Source: an uncultured Propionibacteriaceae bacterium (lineage in GTDB: Bacteria; Actinomycetota; Actinomycetes; Propionibacteriales; Propionibacteriaceae). From it: a stretch of 62,772 nt of DNA. The DNA is taken from positions 1 to 62,772 of the forward strand of contig CADCUO010000065.1 of assembly GCA_902805915.1 (NCBI GenBank). Direction: 5' to 3'. Position 1 is the stretch's first letter; the number at the start of each line of letters is the position of its first letter. Shown here piece by piece: positions 34,751 through 44,579 of the stretch. Position numbers and translations under genes: made by a program. Under the pieces are notes generated by a model. That model saw nothing but the letters and a program-made list of their open reading frames with translations, was not told where the DNA came from and did no database searches.

Positions 34751-34981
34751 ACCTCAACTTCTGAACCTTTCACCTGCACTTTGACCTCCGCGATGTCGGC
34801 ACGCCCGGATGTCGGTGGCGCTGTCGTAGCCGCCTGCCGTCCGGTGCCAGGCACCTGCAGCTGACACCTTGAGCCACTCGCCGACCCCTGGCCCTCGCCG
34901 GCAGGGCTGGCTGCCGAGTCGCTGATTCTTCGCATGTCGGGTACGCACTCCGGCCCTGGCCGCAGCGGCCGGTCGCCGGTG

Positions 34982-37204
34982 CTAAACCTTCGGCGGTTTG
35001 CGGAAGAGCGAGCGTGGCAGCAGCACCGCTGCAGTCTTGCGCCAGAAGCTGCGCGGCTCCGCCAGGCCCCGCCGGATCTCCTCGGTCATCCCCGGCAGCT
35101 CGGACAACGTCTGGGTGTCGGTGAAGGTCCGCGCATAACGGGACCGTTCCACCAAGGTGGCGACCTGGGTCATGGTGTCGCCCTGCTCCGCCTCCAGCCG
35201 GTGAACGATCTCCGAGCCGATGGCGCGCGGCGAGCCTTGCGGCCAATCCCCGCCGTAGTCCACCACCGAGTCGCGGATCTCTGCCCAGGCCGACTCGACG
35301 CGCTCTTCCGCGGATGCCGTGTCCGACAGTCGCGAGCTCCGCCGCCGCATCCGGATAGTTGCTGGCGCAGCTAGCACCAGCAGGGCCAGCAGGCCCCCAC
35401 CCGTACCCACCAGCGTCCGTACCCAGGGGAAGGCCGCGCCGTCGTCGGCACTCGTCGGCGCCTCGGTGGAGTCCGCCGGTACCGACGGCGCGGTGCTGGG
35501 GGCAGCATCGCTGGCGCCGCTGCTCGGGTCGGCCGACGGGTCGTCGCTGGCGTCGCCCTGGGTCTGGGTGCTGTACGACGGGGCCGCCCCGGCAACCGAG
35601 GCAGGCGTCGGCTCAAACCGTACCCAGCCGTACCCGGCGAAGTAGAGCTCCGGCCAGGCGTGCATGTCGCGGATGGAGACCTTCCAGGTCTTTCCGTCGC
35701 GCTTGCCGGGGAGGAAGCCGACCGCAACCCGGGACGGGATGCCGACCACCCGTGCCATCATCGCCATCGCGCCCGCGAACTGTTCGCAGTAGCCCTCCTG
35801 GTCGCCCAGCAGAAAGTTCTCCAGTGCCCGGTAACCCGAGCCCGGCTGTGACTTGACGGTGTAGGTGAAGCGAGGGCTGCGCAGGTAGGCCTGGATCGCC
35901 GCGGCCTTGAGCGCGGGGGTGTCGGCGTCATCGGTGATGTCACGGGTGAGCTTGACCAGTGACTCCGGCAGGTCACGAGGCACGAGGCTGGTCACCGCCG
36001 CGTCGGCCGGCGTACCGACCAGAGCCGTGACCAAATCCTTCGCGTTCGGCTCGATGTCCACGCTCTGCACGGTGTAGTCCAGCCGCCGGATGGCGTTGAG
36101 CCGGTTACCTCGCCCGTTCGCGACCACCACGAGGGAGTTGGAGTCGTATGCCCATTCCCCCCGGGCCTGGAAGGACCGGGCGGCGTAGGGCAGCGGCAGG
36201 TACTCAGCGCCGAAGTCGGCCACCGAGATGTTGGTGGTACGTCGCCTGCCCGGCTCGGAGCTGACTCCGGGAATCTGGCCCAGCTCCGTGCCGCGGTCGA
36301 GGTTCATCTGCATGTTGCCGAAGCCGTTGGAGCTCAGCTGGGGCAGCGACGCCATCCGGAGGTACACCCCACCCGGCGAGTCGGTGGTGTACTGGATCAC
36401 CTCCCGGTCAACCGGTTGGTTCAGGTTGCGACGCAGGTCAAGGGTGGGATCGCTGAGCTGTAGCGGTCCGTTCCCGCCGGGGCCGCTGCCGAACCCGACA
36501 CCCGGCAGCGACAGGGTGGGCAGGGCCATCCCGAGGATGGCGGTCAGTACCAGAGCCGGCACCCCGATGTAGGTAGCGGCGCGCCAGACCACCGGCGTCG
36601 CGGTGCCATAGCCCTCCGCGGAGTCGGCGGAGAGCCCACGGGTCCACCTGGTGGTGCTGTTCAGGCCCTCCGCGACCAGAATGGCCAGATAGCCCAGCGC
36701 GATGCAGGCGAAGCTCAGCACCCCGGTGTCGGTGGTGGTACCAATCGCCGGCACCGCGAACATGGCGGCCGGTGGAGCGATCGCCCACGCCGGCCGACCA
36801 AGCCCAGAAACCAACCAGTCAGTGAGCACTGCGATGGCGCCGATGACGGTGACGAAGATCAGCTTGACCCCTTCGTCGGGAGCCATCGGCGATGCCTGGG
36901 TCTGCATGTGCTCGACGCCTGAGCGCCAGAGCGAGACGAAGTGGCCGTACCAGGTGTCGGCTGTGCCCGGGATGCTGCCCGCGAGCGCGGCGACGAAGGC
37001 GGCCAGCAGCCCGATCTGCGTCCCCAGTACGGCGCCCGCCCCGAGACCGGCCCGACGCAAGCCGATGGTGGCGACGCCGATGGAGATGATCAGCGCCCAG
37101 CTGACTCCGAGGAAGCTCAGGTCTCGCGTCAGTGGGACCACGGTGAAGGTTGCCAGGATGATCGACACCATCACTGCCAGACCACTACGGTCGCTGCTAC
37201 GCAT
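34982..37204 (-). CDS. membrane transglutaminase-like protein with DUF3488 and DUF4129-type regions
   Basis: The 740-residue protein has an N-terminal block of about six membrane helices (1-200), an extracytoplasmic part with the transglutaminase core, another membrane helix near 610 and a cytoplasmic DUF4129-like tail. The core Cys lies in GYCEQFAGAMAMMARVVGIP, and the catalytic His with an Asp follow in IRDMHAWPELYF. Pro/Ser/Thr-rich linkers separate the domains. It is the third gene of the moxR-DUF58-transglutaminase operon, a common trio of unclear function linked to envelope stress or protein assembly. ATG 37204 overlaps the DUF58 stop (ATGA). Confidence 0.9.
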   Translation of the reverse strand: MRSSDRSGLAVMVSIILATFTVVPLTRDLSFLGVSWALIISIGVATIGLRRAGLGAGAVLGTQIGLLAAFVAALAGSIPGTADTWYGHFVSLWRSGVEHMQTQASPMAPDEGVKLIFVTVIGAIAVLTDWLVSGLGRPAWAIAPPAAMFAVPAIGTTTDTGVLSFACIALGYLAILVAEGLNSTTRWTRGLSADSAEGYGTATPVVWRAATYIGVPALVLTAILGMALPTLSLPGVGFGSGPGGNGPLQLSDPTLDLRRNLNQPVDREVIQYTTDSPGGVYLRMASLPQLSSNGFGNMQMNLDRGTELGQIPGVSSEPGRRRTTNISVADFGAEYLPLPYAARSFQARGEWAYDSNSLVVVANGRGNRLNAIRRLDYTVQSVDIEPNAKDLVTALVGTPADAAVTSLVPRDLPESLVKLTRDITDDADTPALKAAAIQAYLRSPRFTYTVKSQPGSGYRALENFLLGDQEGYCEQFAGAMAMMARVVGIPSRVAVGFLPGKRDGKTWKVSIRDMHAWPELYFAGYGWVRFEPTPASVAGAAPSYSTQTQGDASDDPSADPSSGASDAAPSTAPSVPADSTEAPTSADDGAAFPWVRTLVGTGGGLLALLVLAAPATIRMRRRSSRLSDTASAEERVESAWAEIRDSVVDYGGDWPQGSPRAIGSEIVHRLEAEQGDTMTQVATLVERSRYARTFTDTQTLSELPGMTEEIRRGLAEPRSFWRKTAAVLLPRSLFRKPPKV

Positions 37205-38466
37205 CAGGCCACCCTCCCTAGCTGGTCCACCGCGGACCAGGCCTGTTCGACACTCATCCCGCGGGGCACTGTGATCACCCGCCACTGGTTGTCGCGGAGC
37301 ACCTGTGCTGCGCGCTCCGACTGAGTCCGTATCCGTTCGTTCGCCGGCTGGTCGGCAAAGCTGTCGACGTCCAGCACCAGCGCGATGCCTTGGGCTCGGT
37401 TGCGGCGCAGCCGGAGCAGCGCGTTGGCGTCCTCTGATCCCATCCGACCCATGATGGCGATCACCAGCTGGCCGGGTCGGTCCACGGACGCAGCCTCGAT
37501 GGCATAGTGCATGGTCGCCGTCTGTCGCGGCTTGAGGTCGGTCAGCCGATTGATCACGACCTCACGGCTGGTGGAGCTGTGCTGTCCCATGGTTCCGGCG
37601 ATGTGCAGTGGCCCGTTCGCCTCGAAGATCTCGACTCCGAACCCATCGTCCAGGAAGTGCACCGCAATCGAGGCGGCGGCTGAGATGGCCCACTCGATCG
37701 AGTTGTTGATGCCGTGCCCGGCGTGGGCGGTGCTGCGGGAGTCGAGGATGATGCTGGCGCTGGGGTCGAGCGCCTGCTCCTCTCGGCGCACCATCAGCTC
37801 CCCCCGGCGGGCGGTGGAGCGCCAGTGGACCCGACGTACGTCGTCGCCTTGGCGATACTCGCGGACCAGGGCGTCGTCCTGGCCGACGATACCGATGCGG
37901 TGTGGACGCGCCTCACCGGTGCTGCCCGCCCCCCCAGCGGTACGCATTGCCGGCAGCGGCACGACGCGCGGTGTGACCAGGACCTCGGTGGTACTGACGA
38001 ACTGGCGGTCCAGGCGGACCAGGCCGAACGGGTCGGTGGTCCGGACCATCAAGGGGCCAGTGGAGAACCGGCCGCGCACCCGGCCGAGCAGCGGATAGTG
38101 GACCTCACGCTGCCAGCTCAGGTTCGCCTTGTCCACGAGAAAACGCGGCCGACTGCCCAGCTCGGCCGGGACCGCGTCCTCCAGCAGCAAGATGCCCGCT
38201 GGCAGCCGGCCATCCTGGCCCAGGATGATCTTGCCGTGCATGGGGGATCCGAGTGGCACCTGGGCCGGCTCCACCGACCGCTCGCAGGACATCCGCAGGC
38301 GAGCCCGGGATACCAGAACTGCCGCGATCAGGGGGAGGACCAGCAGCAACAGACCCACGCGCATCAGGTCGCGCTGCCCCGCAAACATGGAGATAACGAC
38401 AGCGCTCAGGCCGATGACGGCGAAGGCGCGGCCCCGAGCGGTGAGCAGCCGCCACAGCATTCGCAT
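37204..38466 (-). CDS. DUF58 domain protein
   Basis: The 420-residue protein has two N-terminal membrane helices (about 12-50), an extracellular-like beta region and the DUF58 core around REYRQGDDVRRVHWRSTARR, followed by a VWA-like domain with acidic strand ends (IILDSRST). DUF58 proteins work with MoxR AAA ATPases in membrane-linked assembly. It lies five bases downstream of the moxR stop and overlaps the transglutaminase start by four bases. The name is certain; the biochemical role is not. Confidence 0.9.
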   Translation of the reverse strand: MRMLWRLLTARGRAFAVIGLSAVVISMFAGQRDLMRVGLLLLVLPLIAAVLVSRARLRMSCERSVEPAQVPLGSPMHGKIILGQDGRLPAGILLLEDAVPAELGSRPRFLVDKANLSWQREVHYPLLGRVRGRFSTGPLMVRTTDPFGLVRLDRQFVSTTEVLVTPRVVPLPAMRTAGGAGSTGEARPHRIGIVGQDDALVREYRQGDDVRRVHWRSTARRGELMVRREEQALDPSASIILDSRSTAHAGHGINNSIEWAISAAASIAVHFLDDGFGVEIFEANGPLHIAGTMGQHSSTSREVVINRLTDLKPRQTATMHYAIEAASVDRPGQLVIAIMGRMGSEDANALLRLRRNRAQGIALVLDVDSFADQPANERIRTQSERAAQVLRDNQWRVITVPRGMSVEQAWSAVDQLGRVA

Positions 38467-38471
38467 CTGAA

Positions 38472-39461
<990 letters not shown>

Positions 39462-39851
39462 TGGCCCTCCGTACCCAATTGACTCCGTCAGCAGTAGCGA
39501 AGATCGACCGGGTAACAGTCGGGAACGCCGTCGTGACCTGGCTTGCTGGTGTTCGCGACCTACGCCGAGACGCACGCCGGGGCGGCGCCGACACCACCTG
39601 TGCCTCGGCGTCGCCCGGTGACATCGTATGCCGCGGCTAGGCCCGGCAGGACGCGTCATCCCACACCTTACGTGGCACTGCCGCAGAACCCAAAGGGTGC
39701 GAAAGCACCTCCTTTTGTCCCGGCGCCGCAGCGTGCCAACACGCCCGACCCCGCCTGAGGGAGCAGACCGGATGCCCTGGGGAGGAAAGTGGAGTACTGT
39801 GGCGGAAAGTGGAGTTGATCGGGCCGATTGTGGAGCGAGGAGGTGCGTGCC
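39462..39851. other. divergent intergenic region between moxR and mraZ
   Basis: These 390 bases separate moxR (minus) and mraZ (plus). The right part carries the mraZ operator and promoter. The middle contains open frames on the plus strand with no coding support. No RNA gene is seen. Confidence 0.5.
39784..39835 (+). promoter_or_regulatory. MraZ operator: 10-bp-phased GTGG repeats
   Basis: GTGGAG (39789), GTGGCG (39799) and GTGGAG (39809) are spaced exactly 10 bases apart. The 12-base sequence GGAAAGTGGAGT occurs twice, 20 bases apart (39784 and 39804), and a further GTGGAG lies at 39830. MraZ is known to bind such GTGG-type direct repeats upstream of its own gene. TACTGT at 39795-39800, inside the array, is a likely -10, so MraZ binding would block initiation. 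Confidence 0.75.
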
Positions 39852-40280
39852 GTGTTTCTCGGTACCCATACTCCGAGGCTCGACGAGAAGGGCCGACTGA
39901 TTTTGCCGGCGAAGTTTCGGGACCAGCTGGCTGAGGGACTGGTCATCACCCGTGGACAGGACCGATGCCTCGCGATCTGGCCGATGGCAGCTTTCATCGA
40001 GCAGACCCAGACCCTGGCGAATGCTCCGTCCAGCAACCGGCAGGTCCGTGACTACCAGCGGATGCTGGCCTCCGGCGCATCTGACGAGACACCGGACAAG
40101 CAGGGCCGGATCACGATTCCACCGCACCTGAGGACGTACGCGGGTCTGGACAAGGACTGTGTCGTCGTGGGGGCGATCAACCGGGTGGAGGTTTGGGACC
40201 ACGACTCCTGGCAGGAGTACTCCAGTCGGCAGGAGTCATCCTTCGCCGACATGAACGACGAACTGTTCCCGGGGCTGTGA
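39852..40280 (+). CDS. mraZ: transcriptional regulator MraZ
   Basis: The 142-residue protein has the two MraZ (AbrB-like) repeats: FLGTHTPRLDEKGRLILPAKFRD style in the first half and DKQGRITIPPHLR in the second. MraZ is a DNA-binding regulator of the dcw cluster that forms ring-like oligomers. GTG 39852 is chosen because AGGAGGT lies at 39838-39844, seven bases upstream. An upstream open frame to 39828 lacks support. The operator immediately upstream indicates autoregulation. Confidence 0.95.
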   Translation: MFLGTHTPRLDEKGRLILPAKFRDQLAEGLVITRGQDRCLAIWPMAAFIEQTQTLANAPSSNRQVRDYQRMLASGASDETPDKQGRITIPPHLRTYAGLDKDCVVVGAINRVEVWDHDSWQEYSSRQESSFADMNDELFPGL

Positions 40281-40354
40281 GTCGCGACTCAAGGCTGCGG
40301 GAACAGGTGACAACTGAAGAACTGATGGTGGGGCCGCGACTCGTGTCGTGAGGC

Positions 40355-40430
40355 TTCAGCCCGCAGGTCTGGCTCCCTGGCACACCTTCCCCGGTGTCAG
40401 GTAGGACTTCCCGCAGACCTCCGGGCTGAG
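40355..40430 (+). ncRNA. structured RNA element between mraZ and rsmH (mraW-motif candidate)
   Basis: An outer stem pairs 40357-40371 with 40414-40428, 14 of 15 bases complementary, extended by a U-A pair. Inside lies a second hairpin, 40382-40386 with 40393-40397 plus four further pairs across a two-base bulge. No U-run follows, so it is not an intrinsic terminator. An actinobacterial RNA motif upstream of mraW (rsmH) is described in the literature; I cannot confirm identity without a covariance search. Confidence 0.45.
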
Positions 40431-40534
40431 ACCTCTAGGCACGATTCGTCCCCATCATCGATGGAAGTCAGCAGGTGTACTGCCTGCAGCAGGTGTTGCA
40501 CGTAACTGCGCCGATAGGCGATGAAAGGGTCGAG

Positions 40535-40753
40535 ATGTCCTTGCTCGAGTCGAGAGCACGCCGGTCCCACCGGCCGCCGCCGACGCGGGACCCGGCGACC
40601 CTCCACCCAGTCAGCTCCGGGACAACCCGGGCGCCAGGCGACCGCCGGATACGACAGCAGGCGATGGATAGCGTTGCAGCGGCCAGCCTTTCGCTAGGCG
40701 CCTCCCTTGGCACCACCGTGGCGATCTGGGCACTGCTGAGGTGGCTGTCATGA
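40535..40753 (+). CDS. small predicted membrane protein between mraZ and rsmH
   Basis: The frame codes for 72 residues from ATG 40535, preceded by AAAGGG at 40524-40529. The N-terminal half is basic and Pro/Arg-rich; the C-terminal half is one hydrophobic helix ending ALLRWLS. The stop overlaps the rsmH ATG by four bases (ATGA), the coupling seen at most later joins of this cluster. I know no family. Coupling and ribosome site argue for it being real; the absence of known homologues argues against. It could also act as a leader peptide. Confidence 0.45.
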   Translation: MSLLESRARRSHRPPPTRDPATLHPVSSGTTRAPGDRRIRQQAMDSVAAASLSLGASLGTTVAIWALLRWLS

Positions 40754-41760
40754 GCACCGCCGCCGAACAGCACATCCCTGTCATGCTGGCCGAGATCGTC
40801 GCCCTGCTCAGCCCTGCCTTGATGAGCCAGCAAGACCTCCCGAGCCGGCAGGACTCTCCAGCCGGCGCCGATATCGCGGCCCCCATCCTGGTTGACTGCA
40901 CCCTCGGGATGGGGGGCCACGCCGAGGCGCTGCTCGCGGCCTGTCCGCAGGCACACCTGGTCGGTCTGGACCGGGACGCAGATGCGCTGGCCTTGGCCGC
41001 GGAGCGGTTGCGCCCCTTCGGTAACCGGGTCACCTTGGTGCAGGCTGTCTACGACGAGCTGCCGGAGGTGCTGGCGCGGCTCGGTCATCCCAAGGTGCAG
41101 GGTGTGCTGCTGGACCTTGGCCTCTCCTCGCTGCAGATCGACCGGCCGGAGCGGGGCTTCGCGTACGCGGTGGACGCGCCGCTGGACATGCGGATGGACG
41201 CACGGCAGCCCCTTACTGCCGCTGAGGTCCTGAATAGCTACTCGGTCAGCGATCTCACCCGAATTCTGCGGCGCTACGGCGAGGAACGTTTCGCCGACCG
41301 GATCGCCCGCCGTATCGTGGCGGCTCGTGAGGTTGAGCCGTTCAGCACCTCCAGCAGGCTGGTGGCACTGCTCTACGACGCCATCCCCATGGCAGCGCGC
41401 AAGACCGGCGGACATCCGGCGAAGCGTACTTTCCAGGCGCTGCGGATCGAGGTCAACGACGAGCTGGACGTGCTGGAGTCGGTCCTACCGAGCGCGATCG
41501 CGGCACTGGCCGTCGGCGGACGGATCGCCGTGTTGGCCTACCACTCCTTGGAGGACCGCCTGGTGAAGCAGATCCTGGCGATCAAGGCGGCCGATCGCGC
41601 CCCGCGCAACCTGCCGGTGGTCCCCCCGGGGTACGGGCCCGAGCTGAAGCTGCTTACCCGTGGTGCCCAACGACCAACCAGCGAGGAGGCTGCCCGCAAC
41701 CCACGAGCGGCCTCGGCACGACTGCGGGCAGCGGAGCGGATCGAGGAGGCGGCAGCGTGA
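40750..41760 (+). CDS. rsmH: 16S rRNA (cytosine-1402-N4)-methyltransferase
   Basis: The 336-residue protein (MraW) methylates C1402 of 16S rRNA. Landmarks: HIPVMLAEI at the start, [15 protein letters not shown] (SAM loop), [54 protein letters not shown] and [12 protein letters not shown]. An insertion of about 20 residues ([15 protein letters not shown] and following) separates the first helix from the SAM motif and is not usual for the family. The start is ATG 40750, overlapping the small ORF; GTG 40741 is an alternative. The stop overlaps the next gene (GTGA). Confidence 0.95.
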   Translation: MSTAAEQHIPVMLAEIVALLSPALMSQQDLPSRQDSPAGADIAAPILVDCTLGMGGHAEALLAACPQAHLVGLDRDADALALAAERLRPFGNRVTLVQAVYDELPEVLARLGHPKVQGVLLDLGLSSLQIDRPERGFAYAVDAPLDMRMDARQPLTAAEVLNSYSVSDLTRILRRYGEERFADRIARRIVAAREVEPFSTSSRLVALLYDAIPMAARKTGGHPAKRTFQALRIEVNDELDVLESVLPSAIAALAVGGRIAVLAYHSLEDRLVKQILAIKAADRAPRNLPVVPPGYGPELKLLTRGAQRPTSEEAARNPRAASARLRAAERIEEAAA

Positions 41761-42446
41761 GCGCACTCTGGGCCCCAACGACTGAGAACGCCCAGGTCCC
41801 GGAGTACGGCACCCCGCCGGCGCGAACATCGACCAGGTTGCGCGCCGTACCGACACCGCGCGCCCGACTGGCCCGGTTCCCCTTTCTGGTGATCCTGGTC
41901 GGCGTCTTCGGTCTTGGGATGGTCGGTCTGCTGCTGTTGAACACAACGCTGCAGAACCAGGCCTTCGAGTCCCGGGCTCTCACCCGCCAGGCGGCGGAGC
42001 TGGCCTACGCCCAAGGTGAGATGGAGAGCCGGATCGACCAGCTGGCAGCGCCACAGGAGCTGGCTCGGCGAGCGTCGCAGCTCGGGATGCGTGCCAACCC
42101 GGAGCCGGCCTTTCTGGTGGCACCCAGCGGCAAGCTGGTCGGAGATGGCAAGCCTGTCGCCGGGTCCGAGATGCCCAGTCTGATCGTCAAGACTCCGCAA
42201 CAGCTGGCGGCGGAGCGGGCTGCGGCCGAAGCCCGGAAGGAGGCGCGGGCAGCGGCGGCCAAGGCGAAAGCCGAGGAGGCACAACGAAAGGCTGCCGAGA
42301 AGGCAGCGGAGGTCAAGAAGCAGGCGGAGGCCAAGAGGCAGGCGGAGGCCAAGAAGCAGGCGGAGCGCGAGAAGTCGGACTCCGATCGCAAGCGCGGGGG
42401 CCAGCAAACGACCACGACCTCGGGCGACCAGGAGGGACGCGGCTGA
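41757..42446 (+). CDS. FtsL-like division protein with Ala/Lys-rich tail
   Basis: The 229-residue bitopic protein has a cytoplasmic N-terminus of about 40 residues, one membrane helix (about 42-63) and a coiled-coil part (about 65-120) with [15 protein letters not shown], typical of FtsL/Rv2164c-type proteins in this position. The extracellular tail (about 150-229) is an Ala/Glu/Lys repeat region, with an 18-base repeat at 42315-42368 encoding QAEAKR-type units. The GTG start overlaps the rsmH stop. It is expected to form the FtsQ-FtsL-FtsB complex; sequence conservation of FtsL is low, so the name rests mainly on position and layout. Confidence 0.75.
   Translation: MSALWAPTTENAQVPEYGTPPARTSTRLRAVPTPRARLARFPFLVILVGVFGLGMVGLLLLNTTLQNQAFESRALTRQAAELAYAQGEMESRIDQLAAPQELARRASQLGMRANPEPAFLVAPSGKLVGDGKPVAGSEMPSLIVKTPQQLAAERAAAEARKEARAAAAKAKAEEAQRKAAEKAAEVKKQAEAKRQAEAKKQAEREKSDSDRKRGGQQTTTTSGDQEGRG
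42315..42368 (+). repeat. 18-base tandem repeat in the FtsL-like gene
   Basis: CAGGCGGAG recurs at 42321, 42339 and 42357, with exact 18-base spacing. It encodes six-residue Gln-Ala-Glu repeats in the low-complexity tail. Confidence 0.7.
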
Positions 42447-44470
42447 TGGCAGAGCGACGGCCACACCCATCCCGGGTGGGCGCGGCATCCCGTTCCACCC
42501 GTTCCACCCGTTCGACCGAGGCATCCCTTTCCACCCGGGGGGCTCGTTCGACCGAGGCAGGATCCGCCCACCAGCGCCCGCTCCGACCGGGGGTAGGGAG
42601 CTCGACCGGACGTTCGGCCGCTCAACCGTCGAGCAGAACCGCCCCAGATAGGAAACCCCGGAGCAGGAGAGCACCAGGCAGCAGGAGATCGCGCAGAAAG
42701 GCGTACCGGGCGCCGGTGCGGTTACCGCTGGGCCACGCGCCCCGCCGGCTCCAGCTGGTCCTGCTGGCGATGGCGATCGCGCTGTCACTGTGCGGCGGTC
42801 GCTTGGTGCAGCTGCAGGGGTTCAGCTCCTCCGCCTACGCGGCCACCTCGGCCGAACAGCTCACCAGGACCTTGCCGCTGCTGCCCTCCCGAGGTGACAT
42901 CACCGACCGCAACGGTCTGGTGATGGCATCCACCGAGGCCGCGGTGGCGATCACCGCCGATCCGCAGCTGACCGCTCCTAAGGCCGCCGAGATTGCCGCG
43001 GTGCTGCGGACTCACCTGAAGGTCGACCCGGTCACGATGGTGAGCCTGCTGACCAAGCCGAACACCCGGTTCGTCTACCTGGTCAAGAAGGTGCCGGCGG
43101 CCACGTACAGCAAGATTGCGGCGGACCTGAGCCAGCGCGACATCTACGGCGTGTTCCGGGAGAGCGACCCGATCCGGACGTACCCCGGCGCGGCCCTCGG
43201 CGGCAGCGTGATCGGTTTCGTCGGCGCAGACGGGAAGGGTCAGGCGGGAGTGGAACAAACCCTGAACACCGCGCTGGCCGGCGTGGAAGGTAAGGAGAAG
43301 TACGAAAGCGCCCCCAACGGCAGCAAGATCCCGCTGGGTTCCAGCGTCACCGTCCCAGCGAGGAACGGGGCGAACTACCAGCTCACCATCGACTCCGAGC
43401 TGCAGTGGGTGGCGGAACGACGGCTGGCCGCACAGGTGCAGCAGTCAAAGGCGGACTACGGCTTCGCCATCACCATCAACGTCAAGACCGGCGAGATCCT
43501 TGCGATGGCTAACGCTCCCACCGTTGACAGCTCCAACCCTGGAGCCAGCGGCGTCGACGAGCGCGGCAACCGAGCCATCACGCAGGTGTACGAGCCTGGC
43601 AGTGTGCAGAAGATCCTCACCTCGGCCGCCTTGATCGACGCCACCCAGAGCAACATCTCGGCCGCCAGGATCACCCCCGAGAGTCGGGTGAGTATCCCGC
43701 CGCTGCTGGCCTCGGGCGGTGGGCGGATCAAGGACCACTTCAGCCACGGCAGCTTGCGCTTCCTCATGCGCGGTGTCATCGCTGAGTCCTCCAACATCGG
43801 CATGGCCCTGCTAGCCCGCCAGGTCGACAAGGAGACGATCAGGAACTATCTGTTGTCCTTCGGGCTCGGTGCCAAGACCGGCGTCGAAGGTCCCGGCGAG
43901 GCGACCGGGCAGCTGCCCCCAGCGGACATGCCTGGCTACACCCGCGACCAGATCGCCTTCGGTCAGGGCCTCTCGGTGACCGGGGTCCAGGTCGCCGCCG
44001 CCCTGGCCGGAATCCTGAACGATGGCGAATACCGTCCCCCGACCGTGGTGAAGGGGGCGACCGACTCCAACGGGAACGCCGTCGAGGTGGCCCGGGCGCC
44101 GTCACGGCAGATCGTCTCCTCCTCGACTTCGGATAAGGTGCGCGACCTGATGCGGGCAGTGATCGATACCGACAACGGGCGCGCCAACTTGTCGCTGGAC
44201 AACTACGCAAGCGGCGGCAAGACCGGAACCGCAGAGCGGTACGAGAAACGCTGCGGCTGCTACCGCGGATACGTCACCTCCTTCGCAGGCTTCGCACCGC
44301 TGCATGACCCGGAGATCCTCACCTACGTAGTGGTGAACAACCCGCGCAGCGGGGACACCGGAACAGGCGTCGCTGCACCGGTCTACCGCGACATCATGAA
44401 GATCGCCCTCCCGCGCTACTCGGTGCCGCCGACCACGAAGGTGACCAAGCCGAAGAAAGTCACCTGGTGA
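42446..44470 (+). CDS. ftsI: division transpeptidase FtsI (PBP2/PBP3 type)
   Basis: The 674-residue class B penicillin-binding protein cross-links septal peptidoglycan. A membrane helix lies at about 103-125, then the pedestal domain (SRGDITDRNGLVMAST) and the transpeptidase domain. The catalytic motifs are S386-V-Q-K389 in YEPGSVQKIL, S448-S449-N450 in ESSNIGM and K592-T-G in GGKTGTAE. The usual family sequence at the first motif is STFK. The N-terminal 88 residues are long, basic and repetitive (RSTRSTEASLSTRG type) and probably disordered in the cytoplasm. ATG 42446 overlaps the previous stop by one base. Confidence 0.95.
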   Translation: MAERRPHPSRVGAASRSTRSTRSTEASLSTRGARSTEAGSAHQRPLRPGVGSSTGRSAAQPSSRTAPDRKPRSRRAPGSRRSRRKAYRAPVRLPLGHAPRRLQLVLLAMAIALSLCGGRLVQLQGFSSSAYAATSAEQLTRTLPLLPSRGDITDRNGLVMASTEAAVAITADPQLTAPKAAEIAAVLRTHLKVDPVTMVSLLTKPNTRFVYLVKKVPAATYSKIAADLSQRDIYGVFRESDPIRTYPGAALGGSVIGFVGADGKGQAGVEQTLNTALAGVEGKEKYESAPNGSKIPLGSSVTVPARNGANYQLTIDSELQWVAERRLAAQVQQSKADYGFAITINVKTGEILAMANAPTVDSSNPGASGVDERGNRAITQVYEPGSVQKILTSAALIDATQSNISAARITPESRVSIPPLLASGGGRIKDHFSHGSLRFLMRGVIAESSNIGMALLARQVDKETIRNYLLSFGLGAKTGVEGPGEATGQLPPADMPGYTRDQIAFGQGLSVTGVQVAAALAGILNDGEYRPPTVVKGATDSNGNAVEVARAPSRQIVSSSTSDKVRDLMRAVIDTDNGRANLSLDNYASGGKTGTAERYEKRCGCYRGYVTSFAGFAPLHDPEILTYVVVNNPRSGDTGTGVAAPVYRDIMKIALPRYSVPPTTKVTKPKKVTW

Positions 44471-44566
44471 TGGACGTCTCATATCGGAACCGCCGATCGG
44501 CACCCCACCAACGACCGAGCGGAGACGCGTCGCGACACCGGGCGGGCCAGTCCTGTGCCGAGTCGA

Positions 44567-44572
44567 TACGGT
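44567..44572 (+). promoter_or_regulatory. -10 element of an internal murE promoter, leaderless
   Basis: TACGGT ends seven bases before the GTG at 44580. This 109-base gap is the one break between ftsI and the next genes of the cluster, so transcription can restart here. Confidence 0.5.
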
Positions 44573-44579
44573 CATAGCC

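Noticed and set aside
34751-34981. Terminator between the convergent DUF3040 and transglutaminase genes
   Set aside because: A short GC palindrome occurs near 34840-34855, but its loop is too small and no T-run follows on either strand.
39543-39900. Plus-strand ORFs between moxR and mraZ
   Set aside because: No ribosome site or coding composition; one frame runs across the MraZ operator and into mraZ out of frame.
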